DNA of 6,349 nt, taken from assembly GCA_017400025.1 (NCBI GenBank), contig JAFQAF010000004.1, positions 1 to 6,349 on the forward strand, written 5' to 3'. The position numbers were made by a program, and so were the translations under genes. Within the stretch, counting starts at the first letter, position 1; each line of letters starts with the position of its first letter. Source of the stretch: Oscillospiraceae bacterium (GTDB taxonomy: Bacteria; Bacillota_A; Clostridia; Oscillospirales; Ruminococcaceae). Shown piece after piece: positions 1-4,921 of the stretch. A model generated the notes under the pieces. It ran no database searches. It was not told the origin of the DNA and saw only the letters and a list, made by a program, of their open reading frames with translations.

Positions 1-1
1 G

Positions 2-460
2 GCATACTTTGAAAAAACTCTGGTTGACGAAGCTATCAAAAACTATGTATGGGAAAAACTGGATGCAGACTGCACAGTTTCTGAATACCCACAGGCTATG
101 AAAGATTACGAAATCAGTTACCTGAAATTCTACATGGAATCCTACGCTTCACAGATGGGTATGACAGCAGAAGACCTGCTGACAATGTCCGGCGTGGAAT
201 CAATGGATGAATACATTGAATCCAACAAGGAATCCATTGAAGAAACAGTAAAAATGTATGTTATCGTTCAGGCACTGGCTGAAACAGAAGGCGTTGAAGT
301 AACAGATGAAGATATCACAGAATACTTCAAAACTTACTACGGCACAGATGACTACACAGCATTTGCCACAAACTACGGCAAACCATACATCAAATTCTGC
401 GTTATGAGAGAAGCTGTTCTTGAACACCTTATCTCCGGCATGGAAATTGTTGAAGGCTAA
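2..460 (+). CDS. Trigger-factor-like chaperone, C-terminal part (5' end outside window)
   Basis: The frame is open from base 2 to the TAA at 458-460, giving 152 residues, so the gene starts upstream of the window; the ATG at 98 is internal. The fragment resembles the C-terminal substrate-binding domain of trigger factor: a helical stretch (YLKFYMESYASQMGMTAED) followed by a helix ending in QALAETEGVEVTDEDITEYF, which matches the family pattern of a hydrophobic helix, then 'EGIEVTDEE', then another helix. Trigger factor binds nascent chains at the ribosome exit and usually carries a ribosome-binding N-domain and an FKBP-type peptidyl-prolyl isomerase domain; neither can be seen here. It ends with VLEHLISGMEIVEG. 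It is closed by its own terminator and is not followed by clpP/clpX, a common neighbourhood of tig, so it may be a second trigger-factor-like protein rather than the main one. Codon choice (ACA, GAA, AAA, CAG) resembles gltX, suggesting a well-expressed native gene. Confidence 0.72.
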   Translation, partial: AYFEKTLVDEAIKNYVWEKLDADCTVSEYPQAMKDYEISYLKFYMESYASQMGMTAEDLLTMSGVESMDEYIESNKESIEETVKMYVIVQALAETEGVEVTDEDITEYFKTYYGTDDYTAFATNYGKPYIKFCVMREAVLEHLISGMEIVEG

Positions 461-475
461 TGCAGAAATAAAAAC

Positions 476-505
476 AGCAGCAGAAATACTGCTGCTTTTT
501 ATTTT
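476..505 (+). terminator. Intrinsic terminator after the trigger-factor-like gene
   Basis: A perfect 8-bp stem (AGCAGCAG at 476-483 with CTGCTGCT at 489-496) has a 5-base loop AAATA and is followed directly by TTTTATTTT. It begins 16 bases after the stop codon. Confidence 0.9.
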
Positions 506-519
506 GTGTAGAAATAACC

Positions 520-540
520 ACCAGCTATGCTGGTAGTTTT
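520..540 (+). terminator. Small hairpin, possible backup terminator
   Basis: ACCAGC (520-525) pairs with GCTGGT (529-534) around a 3-base loop TAT, followed by AG and then TTTT at 537-540. The stem is short (6 bp) and the T run is delayed and weak. It may back up the terminator just upstream or may simply be a small hairpin. Confidence 0.35.
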
Positions 541-708
541 GATTGCTAATTTCATATAAATATAAGACTGGATATTTATACATATTTTTCATTCAAATAG
601 TAAGTGAAATCTGCTCCGGAAATATAAGTTGTATAATTTATATAATACTTGATATGATAAAAATTAATTTTATTCCTTGAAATAAAATCTTATATAACGG
701 AACGAACA

Positions 709-737
709 TTTACATCACCCACTATTATACGTATAGT
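709..737 (+). promoter_or_regulatory. Upstream sigma-A-like promoter of the small paralogue operon
   Basis: TTTACA (709-714, five of six bases match TTGACA) and TATAGT (732-737, five of six match TATAAT) are separated by exactly 17 bases. It lies in tandem with a second promoter 35 bases downstream. The region is AT-rich, which makes chance matches more likely. Confidence 0.5.
726..735. repeat. Perfect 10-base palindrome over a -10 box, possible operator
   Basis: TATACGTATA reads the same on both strands. It overlaps the -10 box of the upstream promoter and ends 8 bases before the -35 box of the downstream one. The position would suit a dimeric regulator, but AT-rich palindromes of this length can occur by chance and no regulator gene is in the window. 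Confidence 0.35.
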
Positions 738-743
738 GCAGGG

Positions 744-772
744 TTTACAACTTATCAATGTAGAAGTATAAT
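744..772 (+). promoter_or_regulatory. Main sigma-A-like promoter of the small paralogue operon
   Basis: TTTACA (744-749) and a perfect TATAAT (767-772) are separated by 17 bases. Transcription would start near 779, giving a 5' leader of roughly 27 bases before the ATG at 806. This is the better of the two tandem promoters. Confidence 0.72.
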
Positions 773-793
773 ATATCAAAATTGTTAATAAGT

Positions 794-798
794 AAGGG
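794..798 (+). promoter_or_regulatory. Ribosome binding site that sets the start at 806
   Basis: AAGGG lies 7 bases before the ATG at 806. It is only 1 base from the ATG at 800 and lies downstream of the in-frame TTG at 782, so it supports 806 as the start. Confidence 0.65.
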
Positions 799-805
799 TA
801 TGTTA

Positions 806-1096
806 ATGTACAAGTACGAAATTTTGAAAAAGGTAGACCATACGCATCTTGTTGAATATTTAGAAAACAGTTTAAGATATGGGCCGGTATCATTTGGTGC
901 AACTGAAAGAGATAGCGTATGTATAGGCGGAAGAAATATAACCACCTGCAAGATATCCCGAGGGTATTTTTTCCTGGTTGTTTCCTATAATGGTATAAGC
1001 GAAGTATACAGTGATTATAAAAATATGGAATTGTTTATAAAAAAATATAATCCTTATACCCCTTATGGAATGAATAATAATTATTATAGTATATGA
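806..1096 (+). CDS. Small protein of unknown function, first of a paralogous pair (96 aa)
   Basis: I do not recognise the family. The ATG at 806 is preferred because AAGGG sits 7 bases upstream; the frame is open further up (TTG at 782, ATG at 800), but 782 lies almost at the predicted transcription start and 800 has no usable ribosome site. The protein is soluble in appearance, with no signal peptide or membrane helix. It begins MYKYEILKKVDHTHLVEYLEN, has a central beta-like stretch FFLVVSYNG (about residues 55-63), and ends in a Tyr/Asn-rich tail (NPYTPYGMNNNYYSI). It resembles the next gene in the same register: K3, Y4, H12, T13, E17, Y18 and N21 are identical, and both share an 'S-x-N-G' strand end and a later 'DY...IKK'. 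The TGA stop overlaps the ribosome binding site of that gene, so the two are co-transcribed and probably translationally coupled. The DNA is very AT-rich (12 G/C in the 60 bases 1021-1080), unlike the membrane-protein gene downstream. Confidence 0.75.
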   Translation: MYKYEILKKVDHTHLVEYLENSLRYGPVSFGATERDSVCIGGRNITTCKISRGYFFLVVSYNGISEVYSDYKNMELFIKKYNPYTPYGMNNNYYSI

Positions 1097-1103
1097 GGTA
1101 ACA

Positions 1104-1394
1104 ATGGGAAAATACAGTGTTAAAATTTGTGAAAAGCATACGAACATAGCTGAATATATAAAAAACAATTCTTACCCCAGTCTTGTACAGGAAAAAGAGT
1201 TCATAAGTAACGGTGTTGAAATAAAATATTTCAGGGATATAAATAATGCAAGAAGATGTTTATTTGTGTTCTCATTGAATGGGGAAACAGTTGTACAGGC
1301 AATAGAAGCACAGAGCGGTATGTTAACAGATTATGAATCAAATGTTTTTCCAGATAAAATAAAGAAAATAATTGAAGCTTATATATCCAAGTAG
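1104..1394 (+). CDS. Small protein of unknown function, second of a paralogous pair (96 aa)
   Basis: The family is not recognised. It has the same length as its upstream neighbour (96 residues) and starts 7 bases after that gene's stop. Its ribosome site GAGGT (1095-1099) overlaps the upstream TGA. The N-terminus MGKYSVKICEKHTNIAEYIKNN aligns without gaps to the neighbour's first 21 residues, sharing M1, K3, Y4, H12, T13, E17, Y18 and N21. A central LFVFSLNG (about 53-60) matches the neighbour's FFLVVSYNG, and TDY followed later by IKK matches SDY...IKK. Unlike the neighbour it ends in a plain basic helix (FPDKIKKIIEAYISK) rather than a Tyr/Asn-rich tail. There is no signal peptide or membrane segment. 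The pair looks like an old tandem duplication with diverged C-termini; partners that bind each other or a two-part accessory system are possible, but this is inference only. Confidence 0.75.
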   Translation: MGKYSVKICEKHTNIAEYIKNNSYPSLVQEKEFISNGVEIKYFRDINNARRCLFVFSLNGETVVQAIEAQSGMLTDYESNVFPDKIKKIIEAYISK

Positions 1395-1417
1395 TGTACA
1401 GCTTATTTGGTAAAGAA

Positions 1418-1453
1418 AGCCAGGGGTATAACACTCCTGGCTGTTTTTATTTT
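1418..1453 (+). terminator. Intrinsic terminator of the small paralogue operon
   Basis: AGCCAGGGGT (1418-1427) pairs with ACTCCTGGCT (1433-1442), ten base pairs including one G-U, around the loop ATAAC. It is followed by GTTTTTATTTT. It starts 23 bases after the stop and isolates the operon from the next promoter. Confidence 0.92.
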
Positions 1454-1473
1454 GCCTTTTGCGGCCGTGCTGT

Positions 1474-1501
1474 TTGATAAATTCAATTTATAGTGTATAA
1501 T
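1474..1501 (+). promoter_or_regulatory. Sigma-A-like promoter of the membrane-protein gene
   Basis: TTGATA (1474-1479) and a perfect TATAAT (1496-1501) are separated by 16 bases. The predicted transcription start is near 1508, giving a short leader of about 24 bases. It lies just after the upstream terminator, so the gene is its own unit. Confidence 0.75.
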
Positions 1502-1518
1502 ATTCCTATGATTTTTAC

Positions 1519-1526
1519 GGGGAGGG
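1519..1526 (+). promoter_or_regulatory. Ribosome binding site that sets the start at 1532
   Basis: GGGGAGGG ends 5 bases before the ATG at 1532. The longer frame could begin at GTG 1493, but that codon lies inside the promoter, so 1532 is the start. Confidence 0.85.
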
Positions 1527-1531
1527 CAGTT

Positions 1532-3628
1532 ATGGCCGGCAGTTTATGGGGAAATATTTCCGCTGTGTTGTACTTTATATATTTTCAGCTGGCAGGGCTG
1601 GCGGCGGCGCACATCCTGCTGAAAGAGGAAAGCCGGCCGGTAAGGCTGGCCGTGGGCAGTGCCGCAGGCAGCCTTATGCTGCACCTGCTGCCGTCTTTGG
1701 GGGCAATCGCCCTTGATTTCACAGTGGCAGGCCACATTGCGGCGGCTCTGTTACTGCGGCCGGTGTTTGTGATTTATATAAAGCGAGGGGAAAAAGTGAA
1801 GTTTCAGCCGTCAGCGGCTTTTGCTTCTGTCAGAAAAAACAGCCGGTTTGTGCTGTTTGCCGCAGTGCTTTTTGTGCTGTGGTGCTGCCTGCTGGACAGC
1901 CACATAATTCCCCCGGGGGCAGACGGCGCAATACACACCGGCCAGTGCACCTACGGGGATATGAATATGCACCTGGGCTTTATCAGCAGTATTGCACGGC
2001 AGGGCAGTTTCCCGCCGGAATACTCCATTTTTCCGGGTACAAAGCTGGCATATCCTTTCCTCAATGCCGCCATTTCTTCCAGCCTTTACCTGCTGGGTGC
2101 ATCACTGCGCCTTGCCTACATACTGCCTATGCTGGCGGCCTTTGTGCAGATTGTGGCAATGGTGTATATCCTTGCCGTTACAGTGCTTAATCACAGGGCA
2201 AAGGCCCTTTTCTCATTGGTGCTGTTTATGCTGAACGGCGGTCTTGGTTTTGTGTATTTCACCGGCCTTGTGGAAGGCTGTGACTTTAAATTTTCCGATA
2301 TTTTCACCGGATTTTACACCACACCCACCAACCTTGTGGACCACAATATCCGCTGGGCAAATGTGATTGCGGATATTCTCCTGCCACAGAGGGCATCCCT
2401 TTTCGGTTATGCAATGGTTTTCTGCGGTCTGTGGCTGCTGTACCGTGCCGTATGGCAGGACAAAAAGCAGTATTTTGTATATGCCGCTGTGTTTGCAGGG
2501 GCACTGCCGCTGATACACACCCACTCTTTCCTTGCAATGGGGCTTGTCAGTGCCGGCTGGCTGCTGCTGTATCTGTACAGGGACGATGCACAGCAGGAAA
2601 AATGGTACGGCGGTGTGCTGTTCACAGCCTTTGTGGCGTTTATGTGTGCATTGTGGGTGCTGGACAGACAGGGTCTTGGCCGGCCACAGCTTTACTTTGC
2701 CATTGGCATTTCAGGCATAGAGCTGTGTGTGCTTTACGGCATATACCTGCTGACTAAATACATCAGAAAGAACGGATACGCAGGCATCCTCTCCGGCTGG
2801 GGTGTTTACCTTGCAATAGTTCTTGTTATGGCAGTGCCTCAGCTGGTGCTGTGGACCTTTGGCCAGGTGGCAGAAGGGGGCTTTTTGAGAGGCCATTTCA
2901 ACTGGGGAAACCTGAAGGATTTCTACCCCTGGTTCTATATAAAGAATATAGGTGCACCCCTGGTGCTGATAGTGGGGGCAGTTTTCAGAAAAAACGGAAA
3001 AGGGGCGGAACTTATACTGCCTGCCGGTGTGATATGGTTTGTGGCAGAACTGATAATGTTCACCCCAAATACCTATGATAACAACAAGCTGCTGTATGTG
3101 GCCTATATGCTGCTGTGTATTGCTGCGGCGGATTTCGGCCTTGATTTATATGAAAAATACAGGAAAAACATTCTGTTTACAGCCTTTTCTGTGGTGTTTG
3201 TGGCTGTGTGCACAGTTTCCGGCCTGCTGACCATTGGCAGGGAATATGTGTCTGATTACTGGCTGTACCGGCCGGACCATGTGGCGGCGGCAGAGTACAT
3301 ACTGGCACAGACAGATGCCGATGATGTGTTTCTCACAAATACACGCCACAACAACGAAGTGCCGTCCCTCACCGGCCGCAGTATAGTGTGCGGTGCAGAC
3401 ACATTCCTCTATTTCCACGGCATAGATACTTCCGCCAGAAAGGCAGAGGTTAAGCAGATGTTTGAAAACCCGGCTGAAAATATACGGCTGTATGAAAAAT
3501 ACAGCGTGGACTACATTATGGTTTCCAGCTGGGAAAGGGCAGATTATTACATAGACCTGCCTTTATATGAACAGCTGTTTGAAAGAGTGTTTGAAAAAGG
3601 CAATGTGATTATATACAAAGTAAACTGA
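1532..3628 (+). CDS. Polytopic membrane protein, probable GT-C-type glycosyltransferase (698 aa)
   Basis: The protein has about 14-15 hydrophobic segments up to residue 568, then a soluble C-terminal domain of about 130 residues. Likely membrane spans lie near 8-30, 38-60, 64-83, 105-121, 174-191, 194-217, 225-245, 288-305, 314-347, 359-377, 386-408, 423-445, 471-485, 492-510, 518-536 and 547-568. After the fourth span a polar loop carries GDMNMH (142-147) and SFPPEY, placed like the acidic catalytic loop of GT-C enzymes, which transfer sugars from lipid-linked donors outside the membrane. Other conserved-looking motifs are LLPQR (283-287), HTH (329-331), FNWGNLKDFYPWFYIKN (456-472) and TPNTYDNNKLLY (511-522). 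The C-terminal domain (HVAAAEYILAQT...GRSIVCGADTFLYFHG...VDYIMVSSWER...VFEKGNVIIYKVN) is of the kind that follows the membrane core in such proteins. No acceptor or pathway can be read from the neighbours. The gene is GC-richer than its flanks (31 G/C in bases 2041-2100). It could instead be a non-enzymatic membrane protein of the same fold. Confidence 0.68.
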   Translation: MAGSLWGNISAVLYFIYFQLAGLAAAHILLKEESRPVRLAVGSAAGSLMLHLLPSLGAIALDFTVAGHIAAALLLRPVFVIYIKRGEKVKFQPSAAFASVRKNSRFVLFAAVLFVLWCCLLDSHIIPPGADGAIHTGQCTYGDMNMHLGFISSIARQGSFPPEYSIFPGTKLAYPFLNAAISSSLYLLGASLRLAYILPMLAAFVQIVAMVYILAVTVLNHRAKALFSLVLFMLNGGLGFVYFTGLVEGCDFKFSDIFTGFYTTPTNLVDHNIRWANVIADILLPQRASLFGYAMVFCGLWLLYRAVWQDKKQYFVYAAVFAGALPLIHTHSFLAMGLVSAGWLLLYLYRDDAQQEKWYGGVLFTAFVAFMCALWVLDRQGLGRPQLYFAIGISGIELCVLYGIYLLTKYIRKNGYAGILSGWGVYLAIVLVMAVPQLVLWTFGQVAEGGFLRGHFNWGNLKDFYPWFYIKNIGAPLVLIVGAVFRKNGKGAELILPAGVIWFVAELIMFTPNTYDNNKLLYVAYMLLCIAAADFGLDLYEKYRKNILFTAFSVVFVAVCTVSGLLTIGREYVSDYWLYRPDHVAAAEYILAQTDADDVFLTNTRHNNEVPSLTGRSIVCGADTFLYFHGIDTSARKAEVKQMFENPAENIRLYEKYSVDYIMVSSWERADYYIDLPLYEQLFERVFEKGNVIIYKVN

Positions 3629-3652
3629 CAGGCCTTATGAAAAGGCATTGTC
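3627..3652 (+). other. Hairpin at the 3' end of the membrane-protein gene
   Basis: GACA (3627-3630) and TGTC (3649-3652) enclose GCCTT (3632-3636) pairing with AAGGC (3642-3646) around ATGAA. It overlaps the TGA stop and has no T run, so it is not a terminator. It may protect the mRNA 3' end or be incidental. Confidence 0.4.
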
Positions 3653-3669
3653 CGGAAAATACAAAAGAA

Positions 3670-3700
3670 AAAGGCAGGTTATAAAACCTGCCTTTGTTTT
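3670..3700. terminator. Bidirectional intrinsic terminator between convergent genes
   Basis: A perfect 11-bp stem AAAGGCAGGTT (3670-3680) with AACCTGCCTTT (3685-3695) has a 4-base loop ATAA. On the plus strand it is followed by GTTTT. On the minus strand the stem's own T's run into TTCTTTTG. It therefore can end both the membrane-protein transcript and trpS, whose stop codon lies 8 bases from the plus-strand end of this element. Confidence 0.92.
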
Positions 3701-3708
3701 ATCAAAGA

Positions 3709-4728
3709 TTATTTTTTGTCTTTTATCTGTACAAAACCAACCTTGCGGTATACCTTGTCCAGAATTCTCTGTGAATAGCGCTGTGCTTTCAGTGCGCCGT
3801 CTTTCATTACGCCTTCCAGATATGCTTTGTCAGAAAGGATTCTGTTGTATTCACCCTGGATAGGTGCCAGGCCGTCAACAACTGCCTGACCTACTGCCTC
3901 TTTCAGCACGCCGTAGCCCTGACCTTCGAATTCTTTTTCGATTTCCTCAAAGGATTTGCCTGTGAATACATTGTATATACCCATCAGATTGGAAACGCCC
4001 GGTTTGTTTTCCACGTCGTATTTTACCACACCGTCACTGTCTGTAACAGCGCGTTTGAATTTGCGCATGATAGTGTCTTTGTCATCAGAAAGAAGAATTG
4101 TGGCGTTTACGTTTTCATCGGATTTGGACATTTTCTTTGTAGGGTCCTGCAGGGACATGATTTTTGCCCCTACTTTTGGGATAAATGCTTCCGGCATAAC
4201 AAATGTATCACCGTATACAGAGTTGAAGCGCTGTGCAATGTTTCTTGCCAGTTCAACATGCTGTTTCTGGTCGCCGCCTACAGGAACGCCGTGGGCGTTG
4301 TATGCCAGAATGTCTGCAGCCATCAGAACAGGGTATGTCAGCAGGCCGCCGTTGATGTTTTCAGGGTGTTTTGCAGATTTATCCTTGAACTGTGTCATTC
4401 TTGTCAGCTCACCGTACTGCACATTGCATGCCAGAATCCAGTTCAGCTGTGAGTGAACAGGGTTGTGGCTCTGTACAAATACCATGCTCTTTTCAGGGTC
4501 AATGCCGCTGGCCAGCAGCATCGCAAAAGCTTCGTATGTGCGTTTGCGCAGAGTGGCCGGGTCCTGTCTTACTGTGAGAGCGTGCTGGTCAACAACACTG
4601 TAAATACAGTTATACTCATCCTGCAGCAGTGGCCAGTTACGAACAGCCCCTATGTAGTTACCGAGTGTGAATGAACCTGTTGGCTGAATGCCGCTGAAAA
4701 CTATTTTCTTTGCGTTATCTTTTTCCAT
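3709..4728 (-). CDS. trpS: Tryptophanyl-tRNA synthetase
   Basis: This cytosolic class Ic enzyme joins tryptophan to tRNA-Trp using ATP. The 339-residue length is typical of bacterial TrpRS (about 330). The N-terminus reads KKIVFSGIQPTGSFTLGNYIGA, where TLGNY (21-25) is the family's HIGH-type ATP motif. KMSKS is intact at 199-203. AADIL (137-141) holds the Asp (D139) expected to contact tryptophan, and VPVGGDQKQHVELARNIAQRFN (148-169) is a strong family signature. The C-terminal helix QRYSQRILDKVYRKVGF is also typical. The start at 4728 is chosen because AAGGAGG (plus-strand 4735-4741) lies 6 bases upstream; the frame runs further up with no usable ribosome site and enters the promoter. Its leader is about 100 bases, without a full T-box. 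It is transcribed away from gltX from an abutting promoter and ends at the shared terminator at 3670-3700. Confidence 0.97.
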   Translation of the reverse strand: MEKDNAKKIVFSGIQPTGSFTLGNYIGAVRNWPLLQDEYNCIYSVVDQHALTVRQDPATLRKRTYEAFAMLLASGIDPEKSMVFVQSHNPVHSQLNWILACNVQYGELTRMTQFKDKSAKHPENINGGLLTYPVLMAADILAYNAHGVPVGGDQKQHVELARNIAQRFNSVYGDTFVMPEAFIPKVGAKIMSLQDPTKKMSKSDENVNATILLSDDKDTIMRKFKRAVTDSDGVVKYDVENKPGVSNLMGIYNVFTGKSFEEIEKEFEGQGYGVLKEAVGQAVVDGLAPIQGEYNRILSDKAYLEGVMKDGALKAQRYSQRILDKVYRKVGFVQIKDKK

Positions 4729-4734
4729 ACTGTG

Positions 4735-4741
4735 CCTCCTT
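4735..4741 (-). promoter_or_regulatory. Ribosome binding site of trpS
   Basis: Read on the minus strand this is AAGGAGG, 6 bases before the ATG at 4728. It decides the start against the longer open frame reaching 4863. Confidence 0.9.
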
Positions 4742-4834
4742 GCTGTATTTACGCGGTATGTAAGCGCACCTGAATGATGTAAAATTTGTACGCCGGTCAA
4801 GGACATCCGCGCATCCTTAAAGATAATATACACT

Positions 4835-4863
4835 ATAATACCACACTTTTGATTGTTTTGCAA
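4835..4863 (-). promoter_or_regulatory. Sigma-A-like promoter of trpS
   Basis: On the minus strand, TTGCAA (4863-4858) and TATTAT (4840-4835) are separated by 17 bases. Transcription would start near 4828, leaving a leader of about 100 bases. The -35 box ends exactly where the -35 box of the divergent gltX promoter begins. Confidence 0.65.
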
Positions 4864-4892
4864 TTGACAAAGTTAAAATAAAATAATAAGAT
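4864..4892 (+). promoter_or_regulatory. Sigma-A-like promoter of gltX
   Basis: A perfect TTGACA (4864-4869) is followed after 17 bases by TAAGAT (4887-4892, four of six consensus bases). The leader would be only about 20-25 bases, too short for a riboswitch or T-box. Confidence 0.68.
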
Positions 4893-4909
4893 ATATGTAT
4901 CATCAATTC

Positions 4910-4915
4910 AGGAGG
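4910..4915 (+). promoter_or_regulatory. Ribosome binding site of gltX
   Basis: AGGAGG sits 6 bases before the ATG at 4922, a near-ideal spacing. Confidence 0.9.
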
Positions 4916-4921
4916 ATTATC

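Larger units (their letters stand above)
461..805. other. AT-rich intergenic region with no gene
   Basis: This 345-base gap contains the terminator at 476-505, a small hairpin at 520-534, two tandem promoter-like elements at 709-737 and 744-772, and a palindrome at 726-735. Between about 541 and 708 I see only AT-rich DNA with several TATAAT-like words (for example at 632 and 641). None of these has a convincing -35 partner, and there is no coding frame with a credible ribosome binding site. Confidence 0.6.

Noticed and set aside
200..592. A 130-residue minus-strand open frame.
   Set aside because: It is antisense to the trigger-factor-like gene, crosses its terminator, and has Cys/Phe-rich composition typical of a shadow.
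629..658. TTGTAT and TATGAT with an 18-base spacer as a further promoter.
   Set aside because: The -35 match is weak, the region is so AT-rich that such words are expected by chance, and two better promoters lie downstream.
1493..1531. In-frame GTG at 1493 and ATG at 1508 as longer starts of the membrane-protein gene.
   Set aside because: The GTG lies within the promoter and the ATG at the predicted transcription start; neither has a ribosome binding site, while ATG 1532 has GGGGAGGG just upstream.
4753..4828. A canonical T-box riboswitch before trpS.
   Set aside because: The leader is too short, lacks the UGGN bulge next to ACCGCG, and has no terminator before the gene.
4729..4863. A 45-residue N-terminal extension of TrpRS in the open frame up to 4863.
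   Set aside because: It would run through the trpS promoter and leader, lacks a ribosome site, and family alignment begins at KKIVFSG right after the chosen Met.
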